Assembly: GCA_963832355.1 (NCBI GenBank)
Contig: CAWHTX010000009.1
Coordinates: 1-64,000, forward strand
Direction of reading: 5' to 3'
Source of the DNA: DATFVA01 sp963832355
GTDB taxonomy: Bacteria; Bacteroidota; Ignavibacteria; Ignavibacteriales; Ignavibacteriaceae
Length of the DNA stretch: 64,000 nt
Below the pieces are notes generated by a model. It worked only from the letters and a program-made list of their open reading frames with translations, made no database searches and was not told the origin of the DNA. A program made the translations under genes and the position numbers. Shown in pieces: positions 1-11,206 of the stretch (the first letter of the stretch is position 1; the number at the start of each line of letters is the position of its first letter).

Positions 1-178
1 TTACTAATTCACTTACCGCACTTAACATTTTAATAGCCTGGTCAAAGCTTGCATATTGGGTAATTGAAACCAGTTCCAATGGATTGCGCTCCCCGGATAA
101 CTGCTTCTCAAGTTCATTCTGGCTAAGTGGTGTAAAAGAAATACAAAATACTATAATTATTATTGCTGGAAATTTCAT
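1..178 (-). CDS. N-terminus of a type IV pilus / type II secretion secretin (partial)
   Basis: The first 59 codons of a protein cut by the left window edge. It starts with a signal peptide (hydrophobic stretch of about residues 4-18, then TPLSQ) and continues into a segment reading SITQYASFDQAIKMLSAVSE, which resembles the first periplasmic domain of secretins (PilQ/GspD). It is the last visible gene of the pilus assembly operon, starting 2 bases after the stop of the PilO-PilP gene, which is where a secretin is expected. The visible part is open. The secretin call rests mainly on position, signal peptide and this short segment, because the pore-forming domain lies outside the window. Confidence 0.55.
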   Translation of the reverse strand, partial: MKFPAIIIIVFCISFTPLSQNELEKQLSGERNPLELVSITQYASFDQAIKMLSAVSELV

Positions 179-179
179 T

Positions 180-1065
180 TTATTTTCCTTCTTTTTGATT
201 TTTCTTCCCCATTTTAAGAGTCTCGTATTCAATTATTCCGCCTTTATTAAGTACAAAAATTACAGATTCATTATCGTAATCAATTTCCATTAAGTAGCCT
301 AAATATACTGGTCTCCTTTTTTCAGAAACATCGTATTACCTTTTGAATCTGTAATAAAAGCACCTTGAGGAACCAAAGAAATAAGTGTGCGTCCTGAATA
401 TCAGGAAGATTATTTACATTAGGACGAATTTCATTTCTTACTAAGGGATAAAAAGCATCGTAAAGTCCGCCGGTCCTAAAATTATTTTCGTATAATTGAC
501 TTCTGCATATTATCGCTTGAAGAAAAATAAACTTTTACTTCAAGTTCAAATTTTACGAGATAATGAGGGATACTTTTCGAATCGACACTTGTGGTTCCGG
601 TTACATTTGCAGATTCTATTTTCTTTAATTCTTTACTGTGTTCAATTGCGTAAATTAGTCCATATACATTTTCAAAAGCTCCGTTGCCGGTTACTTTATA
701 AGTATAAAAATTAAATCCGTTTTCAACACCGGTACTCACAAATTCTGTATTAGTAAATGTATAGAGTGAATAATCACCGCTGTAGGAATCAATAAAGTTG
801 AAGAAATTAGATTGCGAGAGATTTTGAGGGATTGTGAATTTACCTGAAAAGAGTAAGGAATCTACAACAGCTACTTTTTCCTCGGCATTTTTAAGCTGAA
901 TCTGCAGCGTTTCCATGCTTGAATAATTAGCTCTCAAATTTACAAGCTTCTGTCTTTAATATCTAGTTCTTTCTGCTGAATCCCTAGTGTATATATACTT
1001 CCCGCGGCTGTAATCAAAACGAAAACAATTATCAGAAGAATTAATGTTTTATTTCTTTTTTTCAT
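180..1065 (-). pseudogene. PilO-PilP-like pilus assembly protein, frameshifted
   Basis: The start has one membrane segment (residues about 7-22), then a PilO/GspM-like periplasmic region (readable from 937 to 482), then a PilP/GspC-like end containing LVPQGAFITDSKGN and VIFVLNKGGIIEYE. Joining these pieces needs at least four frame changes: near 945 (one A apparently missing from an A run), near 490, near 380 and near 320. No stop separates the PilO-like and PilP-like parts once the frame is restored, so the intact ancestor may be a fusion; two overlapping genes cannot be excluded. The family role is the inner-membrane alignment complex that links the platform to the secretin. The start overlaps the end of the PilM-PilN gene by 17 bases. 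Confidence 0.6.
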
Positions 1066-2554
1066 TTTGAACTCCTCCCATCAGATTCCCGGCATCGATT
1101 GTAAATTTAAAAGCTCTTGTATCGCGTAAAGGTTCGTATAAAATATTCTGAAGTATCGCTCCTTTATAAGAATCAGATAAATCTTTAACAACAATTCTTG
1201 AAAAAGTAAATCCGCCCAACTTAACATTTTTTTGCTTGTCCATTGTCAACTGTTCATCCACATATTTCTTCTCTGATTGGCGAAATTGGATAAGTTTTTT
1301 CATCTGAACACTTAAAATTCCTGTTCCGCTGGAAAGTTGATTAAGACAATTTTAGTCTTATCAACATTTTGAATCTTATTTTCATAACTTTTAATTTTTT
1401 CAACAGTCTCTTTATTCTGAGCTTGAATAATTAAAGCTTACTTATTTCATTATCTTTTACTTTGGAAGCTACGATATTGGAAAATATTGTATTGACGAAA
1501 AATGCAGCAGAAAGAATTATTAGACCAAGCATCAGGTAACCCTGCCAGCCAAGCTGAAAAACTTTTTGTTCTTCTTTTATATAACTGGGAAGAAGATTTA
1601 TTCCCTGCAAGCTTTTTATCAAGCTCAGCAAAATATTCTTCGGCAACAGCAGCCGGGAAATAAAAGCAGATTCTGTGCTGAATGAATCAACTCCTTCAAT
1701 TTCCATTGATTCAATTTCCTGAAAGGTAACTTTTGCGTTTGGATAAGCTTCACTAACCGCTACCAGGAGATCTTCAGATTCATCTTCCCCGCAGATAATT
1801 ATATTTTCAATACTGCTAATTGAGCCATGCTCCATCTCAAGCAGTATTTTACTGACAATAACATTATGAGCATTAAAACTGTTTTTTCCCACTGACAACG
1901 TAGAACCAATATGGAGAAGCTTATTCTCCATTAAGAAAAATTAATTTCGAATAATCTTTACCCACATACAGAATCAGATGATGTTTCTTTATCCTCAAAT
2001 CTCTTCTTTCTCATTATATATGAGGCTAGAGAAATTTCCGCACTTTTAACCGTAGGAATTTTAAAGAATTTCCTATTATTCATTCTTGCAAGTGAATCGA
2101 TTGCCTGCAGATAATTGCTTTGTCCGGAGGGATAAACTGCAAGTTTTGAATCATCGTATAGCTGAACAAAATCTATCGTGGTTTCGATTTTTCCTTTTGC
2201 ATTAATATTCAGAGAAGCAAGATCTTTTTCGTCATTGACTTTTTGAAAATAAATCGCCGGTTCAGAGAGTATCGGAATAAATTTACATTTGGATAGATCT
2301 TCTCCCAGGAAAAATTCATTTAATTTATTGAGGAAAGTTCTATTAAAAGCAGTAGATTCTTCAAGAACAAAATTATATGGATATTTATCTTTTTGTTTAT
2401 TTGCCCCATTTGATTTTTCAGCAGCTTTCTGTTCGGAAAATGCAAGTGACGTATCAATTGACTCGGCTTTCAGCATTTTCAGCTTTATCTGCTGCTCAAA
2501 TATTGCAACTTTGCTGTCATTACCTTCAAAATATATACATGCAATCTTACTCAT
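1049..2554 (-). pseudogene. PilM-PilN (GspL-like) inner-membrane pilus assembly protein, frameshifted
   Basis: A cytoplasmic PilM-like region is readable from 2554 to 1958 and continues in another frame from 1931. It is followed by a transmembrane helix (GWQGYLMLGLIILSAAFF, near 1540) and a PilN-like periplasmic region ending at 1049. This order (actin-like domain, membrane span, ferredoxin-like domain) is that of GspL, or of a PilM-PilN fusion. At least three frameshifts are needed, near 1950, 1435 and 1345. It overlaps the end of the PilT-like gene by 8 bases. The family recruits PilO and the assembly ATPase to the membrane. The reading between breaks is typical coding sequence, so the damage is recent or artefactual. 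Confidence 0.6.
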
Positions 2555-3855
2555 AGCTCGATGCTCCGATTATTTGTCTGAATAATTCTTTATTATTAGC
2601 ATACTGCAGTGCCATCTCCAGAGATATTCTTCTTTCCATATACAGTCGTTTCAGATCCTGTTCCATCGTTACCATTCCGGCAGCAGCTCCCTGGTTAATC
2701 ATCATATAGATTTCCCCCGTATTATTATTTTTTATAGCGGCTCTGACATTAGGATTAACAATCAGAATTTCTTTTGCCATAATAAGTTTACCATCCACTG
2801 ATGGAACTAGTTTTTGTGAAACAACTGCTGTAAGCACATCTGCAAGACGGTTCCGTACTCTTTCCTGTTCATTTTTATGCACTTCTGCTACAATTCTGTC
2901 GAGAGATTCAACTGCAGAAGAGGTATGTAATGTAGAAAATACTTTATGGCCGGTATCTGTTACTTCAAGAGCTGCCATTATTGTTGCTGGATCTCTCATT
3001 TCACCAATTACCATATATCAAGATCCTGCCTTAATGCCTGCACAACACCTTCATGAAATGTGAGAACATCTCTTCCAACTTCTCTCTGACGGATGATACA
3101 TTTCCTTGATCTGTGTACATATTCAAGAGGCGAGGCAATGGTAACGATATGGGCATTTGAATTATCATTATGCCAGTCAACAATTGCATCAAGAGTGGTT
3201 GATTTACCTGATCCGGTTATTCCTGTAATTAAGATCAATCCTTGTTTAACATAGTTATATGAAAGGATTTTTAATGCGTTGAAGGAAACTCAAGCTGATC
3301 CAGGGTTCTCAGATCAGGAACAATAGACCTCATATTCATTGCAAGGCAGTCAACATCAAAAAAAGCATCTCCTCTAAAACGGATCTCAGAATGATTCCCA
3401 TTTTTCCTGGCATACATACTATTTACATATTCAAAGTATATGAAAAATCGAGATTCCTGTATTTTTTCCAGAACTGTCCTCTGTTTATCATTCAGAACCG
3501 ATAATATTAATAATGCCGATTCATCGTTTGTAAATTTCGGCAGGTCAAGAACGGGTTCCTTTTTTCCATATATTCTGAACCAGACATATCCTTCGGTTCC
3601 ATACCCTCCCAGTTCAATATCGGAAGCTTCCATATCTGTCATAACCTTCAAGAGGTTATTCATAATCTCTATAAGATGAAAACGTTCCTCATTTTCCATT
3701 ACCTTGAATTGTTCCATTAAAAAACTTACCCTGTCAGGTCCCATCAGAAATCGTGGGATAGCCGAAATATATTTCTGAAGTACCTGCTTTACCTTCAGGC
3801 GGAATAATATTTTTCGGATTAGTTTTATATTGTTTTAGTTTGCTGTTAATTCCAT
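2547..3855 (-). pseudogene. PilT-like retraction ATPase, frameshifted
   Basis: Pieces of a PilT/PilU-type ATPase follow each other in different frames: an N-terminal region (3744-3271), the Walker A segment GITGSGKSTT with the downstream SPLEYVHRSRKCIIRQREVG motif (3238-3008), and the Walker B segment MVIGEMRDP with the His box (STLHTSS) and a full C-terminal domain (3014-2547). Frameshifts are needed near 3840, 3750, 3270 and 3015. The Arg-Gln-Arg-Glu-Val-Gly motif and absence of a zinc-binding cysteine cluster favour PilT over PilB. PilT powers pilus retraction and twitching. It lies just downstream of pilB in the same operon. Confidence 0.7.
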
Positions 3856-3876
3856 TATTATCTCAAGTAATATTTA

Positions 3877-5725
3877 TTAATCGTCTGCAGTATTGGAGAG
3901 AACCTCTTCAAATGATGTCAAACCCATTCTAACTCTTTCAAATCCGGATTCTCTTAAAGTAAGCATCCCATCTTTTTTTGCAGCTATACGGATGCTCTCT
4001 TCATCAATCTTATCACCGGCATTAAAAATTAATTGACTAATTTCTTTAGTAAAAAATAGTGTTTCATGGATAGCTAGTCTTCCGCTGAAACCGGTATGTC
4101 CGCATTTATCACATCCATTTGGTTCATATATTTTATATTTTTTCCATTCTTCCGGATCAAGTTTTAATCGTGTTAAAAAATTTATCGGTTACCTTAACTT
4201 CTTTTTTACACTTCTGACACAACTTTCTTACTAATCTCTGAGCAACGATTACATTAATTGCATAGGCTAATAAGAAACGGTTCAATACCCATTTTATAAA
4301 GACGTGATACCACACTCGGAGCATCGTTTGTATGAAGCGTTGTAAAGGTCAGATGGCCGGTATTAGCCAATTTAATAGCAATATCAGCTGTTTCCCTATC
4401 CCTTATTTCACCAACCATAACAACATCGGGGTCATGACGCAGAATTGATCTTATTGCCTGATCAAAATTCATTTTATGACTCAATTTTATCTGCCGTGCT
4501 CCTTTTATAACATATTCAATTGGATCTTCAACTGTAAGCACATTTAACGATGGGTCCATTACATGATGAAAGCAGCAATAATTGTTGTACTTTTTCCGCA
4601 GCCGGTTGGTCCTGTTAAAATGACCATTCCCTGGGGTTTGCTGATAGCTTTTTCAAAAGATTGTCTTGCATATCCGACGAGACCAAGTTCATCAAGGTCT
4701 GTAATTACTTTTCGGTCATCGAGTACTCTAACAACCACGCTTTCAAATTTATTTTTAATTTCAGAACCTGCGATCGGAAGAATTGAAACCCTGAACCGTA
4801 TAAGGTGTCCGTCAATTTCTCTTTGAATAAATCCATCCTGTCCCTGTTCCCTTTCAAACCTGTCAAGTCCTCTTGCTCTATCCTTAACAACAGCAATAAC
4901 AGCCTCCGGAAGAGTATTCTCCTGCCGGTGCCATAAGCTAAGTCTGCCGTCTACTCTAAAACTTATATCAGTTGTTTTACTGCCGATTGGAATTATATGA
5001 AGATCGCTGGCTCCTCTTCTGACAGCTTCAACCAAGGCTCCTTCAAAAAGATTGATTAGTGCACTCTTATTAATTTCAACTTCAAGAAGACCTTCATCAA
5101 TTGACCCTTCTTCCCTTACATCCGAATAATCATAAGTCTCTTCTTCAATATTTTTTAAATATTCATTTTCCTGAGGAATTAAAAATTCAATCAATTGTTC
5201 ATATTTCTGAACAGGTAGATAAAAAACATCATAACTTTTTGCATTTAGACTATATGCAATCTTAGGAATTTCTCTTACAGTTGGATCAACAGCGGCAAGG
5301 ATAATTTTATCAGGTATCTTTTCATCATATTGTAACGGGATAACCCTATGTGTCACCATCTGTCTCTTCAAGTCATCATCAAACTTATTTATCAGCTTTT
5401 TAATCTTTTCGAGCTGTTCCGAATTATCTTCTTCAAGGTTTATTTCAAAAGTTCTGAAAGCATATAAATTTGCAACTTCCCGGTAAATACTGTCGTGATC
5501 ATATTTAAAATCCTGGACAAGTATTTGAGCAAGATTTCTTTTGGGTTTACCATTTCCATTTGAATGAAGATTTTCATTCCTTTTGGCAACAACAGCTTTC
5601 ACAAGAGTTTTGGAATCAATCAATCCTTTTTTCAATAAAATATAGCCAAGCTTATTGGCAATATCATTATCAATATCGTAATTTTTTTCAGTCTGTATTT
5701 CTAATCTATTTTCATTCATATTCAT
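3877..5725 (-). pseudogene. pilB: PilB/GspE-type pilus assembly ATPase, frameshifted
   Basis: The first 388 codons (5725-4559) are intact: an N-terminal GspE-like domain, the segment SDLHIIPIGSKTTDISFRVDGRLS and Walker A GPTGCGKSTT. The frame then changes and Walker B, with DVVMVGEIRDRETADIA and the His box TLHTNDAPS, is read from 4559 to 4254. A third stretch holds the zinc-binding region (CQKCKKE, later CDKCGHTG) and the C-terminus, ending at 3877. Frameshifts lie near 4560, 4255, 4180 and in the cysteine-rich segment. PilB drives pilus polymerisation from the cytoplasmic face. It is 8 bases downstream of pilC and upstream of the PilT-like gene. Confidence 0.75.
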
Positions 5726-5733
5726 AATTTTTC

Positions 5734-7092
5734 CTATCTTGTTAAATCTTTTACTCCAGGTTTGGTTGGACTAATAATAGCAGTCTCTGCTGAAACCACA
5801 GTTAACAATATCATTACAACTAAGTATATAAAGTGCGATAAAAATCTGTACCCATTCAATAAAATTCTTTAAGCGATAAACTGTATCACTTTCATAATAA
5901 TTAGCAAGCTGAATAGCTGCTTTTTTAATATTTCCGGTTTCTTCACCCTGCCTGAATTTTGAAATAGCAGTTTCGGGAAAAACTCCTGTTGCAATTAAAG
6001 CATCCGATATCCCGATTCCTTTATTCATCATAATTGGCAGAGCGACATTTTTTATTTTTTCTTCAAGATATTTATTTCCCATTGCTTCAGCACCAACTTT
6101 AATCGGCTGAATACTTACTGCAGAACCTGAATAAAGGGTATAAAATACCCTGCAGAAAATTTCTATATAAGTTTTATGCATTATTTCCCCGATCATAGGG
6201 AGTTTTAATAATTGCTTATCAAACCAGACTCTTCCCCGTGGATGTCTATATGTAAAAATTCCCGCAATGATTGGTATGACAATCGCTGCTATTATATACC
6301 ATACATTTGCCTGAAGCCAGTAAGCCATATCAAGAGTAAACTGAGTCATTGGCGGAAGTTTCATATTATATCTTAAAAATAGTTCTGCGGTTGCAGGAAA
6401 AATATATGCAACATACCATATAACTGCCGCATTAAGAACAAGAACAGTTACCAGAGGAGTTATTAAAGCACTCCGTAAACTTCTTTTAAATTCATATCTT
6501 CTTTCAAGGAATTTTGCAGTAGCCCGATAAACTTCTGCCATATTACCGCTTTTTGAAGCAAGTCCAAGCATAAATGCAGTAAAATATCCGAAGATATTTT
6601 TATGCTTCATAAAAGCAGCTTCGCTGTCCTCACCCTGTTTAAGATCTTTGCTTATCTCCTTTAAGTGTTTCTTTCAGAACTTTATTGCGGGTATCATTTA
6701 TAACAAAGGAAAGAATTTCTCCATAAGACATTTTCTCATCCAGCATATCAGAGCAGACTTTAACAAACATCAAAATATCTGCCGTAGAAGGCTTCATTCT
6801 GGATATCAACAATTTTTTTGTTGACGCCTACTACCTGGTATCCGAGAAGAGTTAATGCCGAAATAACTTCTTCTTTATTAAAAGCTTTCTGTTCACCCGT
6901 TACAGGTTTTTCATTTCCTCTGCGTACTTTATAAACAAAAGTGCTTTTTCTTTCCAGTTTTTTTATCCGGAAATTATTCTGTACTGCAATCAGGTTTGCT
7001 TTCTGCTTTGCAGAGGAAACAGAGTCGGCGGCAATTACGCCGCCAACTATCTGTCCATCTATCTTTTCTGCTGTGAATTTTAATTCAATCAT
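5734..7092 (-). pseudogene. pilC: PilC/GspF inner-membrane platform protein, frameshifted
   Basis: An N-terminal piece (7092-6760) starts MIELKFTAEKIDGQ as in PilC proteins. The main T2SSF domains with long hydrophobic helices are read from 6610 to about 5830, including EEKIKNVALPIMMNKGIGISDALIATGVFPE and the GEETGN motif of the second T2SSF domain. The last part continues in another frame to the stop at 5734 with VVMILLTVVSAETAII. Frameshifts lie near 6795, 6640 and 5830. PilC is the polytopic platform that couples the assembly ATPase to pilin addition. The operon context (pilin upstream, pilB downstream) agrees. Confidence 0.7.
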
Positions 7093-7105
7093 ATGAATTA
7101 TTATA

Positions 7106-7517
7106 TTAATTATAGTAGCTGTTACCGTTGTAATCTACAGTAGTTATTACTGTAGCTGACACTGTCACATTTTACATCCAGCTGTAATTAGGTGCTTGCT
7201 ATGTGATTACCATAAGTAGTATTCCAGTTGATCAGCATCAGTATATAGTACCATTAGTTGAAGTTTGTAGATGTCTGTCAAATTAGTCTATCCAAATTCG
7301 GTATGCAAATCCAGTAAAATGTAATACCACCACCTCCCATAGCAACTGGTTTTTTATACCATTCCTGAGCATTAGCTCCAATAGTCATAATGTGAGCTAC
7401 TAATTCATCTTTTGCTCCTTCTTCAGCACCAACACCGAAATACTGAATACCAAGTACTACTGCCACACCAACCAGGATGACACCGAGTACTATGAGCAAT
7501 AATTGTTGTTGTCCCAT
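7106..7517 (-). pseudogene. Major type IV pilin-like protein, frameshifted
   Basis: It starts MGQQQLLLIVLGVILVGVAV after a strong ribosome binding site (GGAGG about 9 bases upstream). The start mimics a processed pilin: a Gly after the initiator, then a hydrophobic helix. There is no glutamate at mature position 5. The helix and the first part of the head (AEEGAKDELVAHIMTIGANAQEWYKK) read cleanly to about 7310. After that, segments in shifted frames (STGILLMVIT; VTVSATVITTVDYNGNSYYN) lead to a stop at 7106. At least three frameshifts. The position directly ahead of pilC and the size (about 135 residues) fit a major pilin or pseudopilin. Confidence 0.5.
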
Positions 7518-7746
7518 TACGGACCTCCTCTAAATGTTTGTGAATGTATTTTAGTTATGTATTATTTAACAGAGAGTTCGCTTGCTACCCTCACACTCTC
7601 CCTCGTTAAAACTCTTTTGTTTATTATTTTTTTGCCTCAACTAGTATATATAAAACTGTGCCGATATTCTTTTATTAAGATTTCTTAATATTCTTGCAAT
7701 CAAATTGTCTCAAAATGTTTATTAATCCTTAAATGAGATTTAGCTA

Positions 7747-9118
7747 TTATTCCAGCCAGGAAATCACCCCGTAATAATCAAAATATGGAAACCAGATGGG
7801 TGGACCTGTTGCAAGTCTTTCATCAAAAATTACATTCCTGTTATAACCAGCAGTATATTATCACCATTACTATAACTGAGCAACTACTTCTTCTTTTCCG
7901 GCAGACCATAGAACCCTTTAAAGTAATATATGCCTAAAGGTATCATTTACTGGTAGATCTTTACCCAGAATCCACCTGCACTGTTAACAGCCCACCCATA
8001 TTACAAAATATTCCTGCATCGATATTTATATCATTTCCGTCCACATTATTTTCTTGTCCACCTAAATTACCTTAAGTAGAAACAAAGATATTATTTGCTG
8101 CAATAATTCCCATCAAATCTATTAGGTTTTCCATTTGCATCAACTGATTCGGGATTAATCATATATCCGCCTTCACCATCAGATATCATTGGATCTGTTT
8201 TATAAATCATATCTCCTTCAAGATAAACATTTCCTGGTCCTCCGTCCCGAGCTTCCATCTGCAAACCACTGTAACCTTACCACTTAATGTTCCTGACAGA
8301 TAAACATTTGCATTGTCAACATATATTACTCCATTTGGAGCCAAAGTATGATAAGGAAACGGTGACTGGATCTTCATAATTTGAACTATCCTGTCCTGCA
8401 TTATTAGCTTTTGCAATTCTATAAGTTACAGTTCCATCGCTATTAAAAATCAACCAAAGATCTTTGATCATAAAGTAGCTGTTCCGGCAATTGTCTTTAT
8501 AATCAGGCATATGAAGATTCTTTTTATCATACATATCTAACATCTATACCATCTTCATAACCACCCTAGAAATTAGGATCAGATACCTGATCTCATTATC
8601 TTTAGTACTACCTTCAGAGTAGTTACTTTTCCATAAAAGATAGGATCACCATTAACTACAAGAATTGTATTTGAATGAAATCCGCCCCATACGTTATCTC
8701 CCGTTATCCAGGCTCTTTGGGCACTCCCTGTTGAAACCTGAATATACCATGCATATTTAGCACAGAAGTTTGATCTCTCTTTAATTTTACTTTAACAATT
8801 TGTGAATCTAGTCCACCTTTAGAAAATATCCTGTTGAAGTTAGTATTCTGATTGGAGGTCCAAGTTCAGTGATACGACATGCATTTCACCATCTTCAAAA
8901 TCCTTCCAAAACAATTCACCGGTTAGATTAGAATCTGCAATAACTTTCTGTAACCCAATATTTGCTCCGCTTACAGCTATATTATGTGCTACAGTAGTCT
9001 TATAATAAGATACATGATTATCCGTTGAACGTGTAGCAATTCCTCCCCAGAAATAACCCATAACAAGAAATATTACTGTAAAACCAATAACCAAAATTAA
9101 TAATGCTTTACCTGACAT
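7747..9118 (-). pseudogene. Large membrane-anchored pilus-locus protein (PilX-like), frameshifted
   Basis: It starts at 9118 behind a good ribosome binding site (AGGAGG), with a single N-terminal hydrophobic helix (about residues 4-26) as in minor pilins, then a region resembling PilX-type proteins (VAHNIAVSGANIGLQKV). The rest must be read through many frame changes (near 8870, 8750, 8590, 8540, 8340, 8210, 8100 and below) to a stop at 7747. Recognisable stretches such as GNVYLEGDMIYKTDPMISDGEGGYMINPE show the region was coding. I do not recognise a precise family. It is one of three helix-anchored genes upstream of the pilin and could be a minor pilin or adhesin. Confidence 0.45.
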
Positions 9119-9127
9119 TTCATCCTC

Positions 9128-9804
9128 CTATCGATTTATATTTCTTGATGATAATCTTATCTGTCTCCAGAAAGCCTGACGAAAAGGATTATTCGCAGCA
9201 TCATATGAGGCAGTATTTTCAACCTGAATATCTATCTGCAAAGCGGTAATTCCTGTTGGAGTTCCAGTCCAGATATGGCAAATTACCTGGTAATATTTCT
9301 GCAAGTTCTAGTACTGCCCGAGGCCGTTAATGAATCCCTGAAGTATCTTATCTTAAATTTTGTAATACCAAGATTTACTCCTCTTGAGTACCACCATTAA
9401 CAACCCTATAAAGCATTCTATCATTTGGATTAGGTGTTCCGGTATAATTCAGAAGTTGAACCAAGATAATATTCTAACTATATCCAGAGTTCCGTCACCC
9501 TGAGGATCATCATAAGGTGGTACCATTAAATCTGTTAAAAATATTATTTTACTGGTATCTGCATAAAAAATTGCATCTCTCTCCGGATGTGGCAACTTAA
9601 AAGGATCTTCACAATAACCTATTTTCCTGAAATCATATTCAAGAACTTCAACAGTTGTAACCAGATTCTGCTGTACAATTAGTTCACCACTGAAAATTAT
9701 AAGTATTTCTAGTAGCATTATCGTTCATTCTGAAATAAGGTAAGAAGCAGGATTCCTCCTATTATCATTGAACCAAATATATCTAATATTACTGATGTTC
9801 CCAT
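9128..9804 (-). pseudogene. Minor pilin-like protein, frameshifted
   Basis: The start (MGTSVILDIFGSMIIGGILLLTLF) gives a short hydrophobic N-terminal helix typical of pseudopilins. A long readable block (9718-9449) contains LVTTVEVLEYDFRKIGYCEDP, and the C-terminus (ALQIDIQVENTASYDAANNPF) ends at 9128, directly before the ribosome binding site of the next gene. Frameshifts lie near 9720, 9465, 9385, 9300 and 9260. About 225 residues when restored. Inferred to be a minor pilin or pseudopilin from helix position and locus; no specific subfamily is recognised. Confidence 0.45.
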
Positions 9805-9813
9805 ATATTTACA

Positions 9814-10334
9814 TTAAGGTAAAAATTTCCAATAACTGTAGATTGAAGATAGAACCATCGTATCACTCATAGATTTGCTCCAGACTTTTACGGTGATCTT
9901 TTTATGAAAAGTTTGAGTATTAAGTGAATCATCAAGATCTGTATCATTCAACATAATCAACCTTGCAGTACACATTAAAAATTGCGGACGGCATTGTACT
10001 ATCAACTGCTGTATAACCATTGTAATCATCAAAATCATTAAAAGTTTTTGGATCAGTTGGCATCTTCTCCCAGAATCTAAACCCAAACTGTCTGCAGGGG
10101 TAAAATATTCTGGATCATATACTCTTGTAGTATCGACATCGTATAAAATATATTATCAAATCGTTTTTTACTGGCATCTTCAATAATTGAAGAAGCAATG
10201 GAAGTTGCGGTAATACCAAAGTTTGAATCGTACATAACATCTTCAGTAGCCATAGTGGTTTTATTAGTATTCAAAATCAGAATAGTTAATAAAATCATTG
10301 CGCCTAAAGCGAGTATCATCTGTATGTTTGTCAT
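9814..10334 (-). pseudogene. Minor pilin-like protein, frameshifted
   Basis: First gene of the broken pilus operon. It starts MTNIQMILALGAMILLTILIL, a hydrophobic helix with a short cytoplasmic leader as in pseudopilins; an upstream TTG at 10346 is an alternative start. The helix and the following stretch read to about 10140, and a block (DLDDSLNTQTFHKKITVKVWSKSM) ends at 9814. Frameshifts near 10140, 10080 and 10000 separate them. About 175 residues when restored. The role as a pilus subunit is an inference from the helix and the operon position. Confidence 0.45.
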
Positions 10335-10375
10335 TCCCTCACGCAAACATTGTTAAAAAATAGTTTTTTATAGAA

Positions 10376-10441
10376 ATTCTGATCCCTCAATCAGAATTTT
10401 TGGGCTGTTTAACTGATTAGATTCCGAAATAAATTCGGAAT
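10376..10441 (-). terminator. Two inverted repeats downstream of the CheW gene
   Basis: Two hairpins follow the cheW stop: ATTCCGAA/TTCGGAAT (arms 10421-10428 and 10434-10441) and ATTCTGAT/ATCAGAAT (arms 10376-10383 and 10390-10397). On the minus strand the second is followed only by TTT, so termination would be weak. The first is a perfect 8-bp palindrome of the kind often dispersed as a REP-like element. Confidence 0.3.
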
Positions 10442-10464
10442 GACAACTTTAAAACAGCTCTTTT

Positions 10465-10950
10465 TTACTGTACAGCTTTCTTTAAGAACAAATTAGCGGC
10501 GATTTTGGAGAAGTTGGGAAGGAGGATTTGCCGGGTTCCCAGGAAGATTGAACCGCTTAAAAATGGATTTTCCGAGGAAGCGATGAATTTCAGAAGATAA
10601 CTGTCATCGTTATCTTCTGTGGTTATAAGTTCAACCACTTCGTCTACCTTTATACCGAAGGTTTTTTCAAGCTCATCTTCTTCGCTGTGATGCCTGATTA
10701 TTAAAACCATTCGATGATCCCTGTCCAATTTGACAGGCAGATTAAAATTTTTCGAAATATCTATGATCGGAATGTTAATGTTATATAGCGTTACGTATGC
10801 TGCCCCGTTGGAACCACTATCTTTTAGATGCTCAAATTCTTCTGATCTTTTAATGACATAAACATCTTTAACATTAATGCAGAATTCCACTCCGGATATT
10901 TTGAAAATGATTATTCCAGGTATGACTTCTACTAATTGAGAAATATCCAT
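10465..10950 (-). CDS. CheW-domain protein
   Basis: An intact 161-residue protein with a single CheW-like fold: the start IIIFKISGVEFCINVKDVYVI, the central NIPIIDISKNFNLP and the Ile-rich strand MVLIIRHH are the usual CheW strands. Such proteins couple chemoreceptors to a CheA kinase, or act as stand-alone adaptors for pilus or gliding control. No chemoreceptor or CheA is visible here. It lies upstream of the broken pilus operon and downstream of the NtrC-type regulator on the same strand, so a role in controlling pili or motility is plausible but inferred. Unlike the pilus genes it has no frameshift. Confidence 0.7.
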   Translation of the reverse strand: MDISQLVEVIPGIIIFKISGVEFCINVKDVYVIKRSEEFEHLKDSGSNGAAYVTLYNINIPIIDISKNFNLPVKLDRDHRMVLIIRHHSEEDELEKTFGIKVDEVVELITTEDNDDSYLLKFIASSENPFLSGSIFLGTRQILLPNFSKIAANLFLKKAVQ

Positions 10951-11206
10951 TTATCCACATAAAATTTAGATAATTGAACAGGCAATTTGAGTGCCATCAC
11001 AAAAGATGCGATTTTCGTGACCTAATGTGCACTTCGCTGAAAAAGTCAGTGTTCGATAATTAGATTTTAAAGTTCAAAATGTGATCCGGTATAAAGAATG
11101 CCCCTAATATTTATTGAAGGAAATAGTTGTTTCTGACAAATATCGGATGCTAATGTGTTAAGCGAATTTAATGGAATGGATGTGTTAATAAATCAGGGCG
11201 GCGGTA

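Noticed and set aside
84..293. Open frame on the plus strand at the left end
   Set aside because: It overlaps the secretin start and the PilP-like end on the minus strand, is rich in Phe/Ile/Lys and has no ribosome binding site; a shadow frame.
7580..7700. Possible sigma-54 promoter before the pilin on the minus strand
   Set aside because: CGGCAC is present but the required GC of the second box is not at the right distance.
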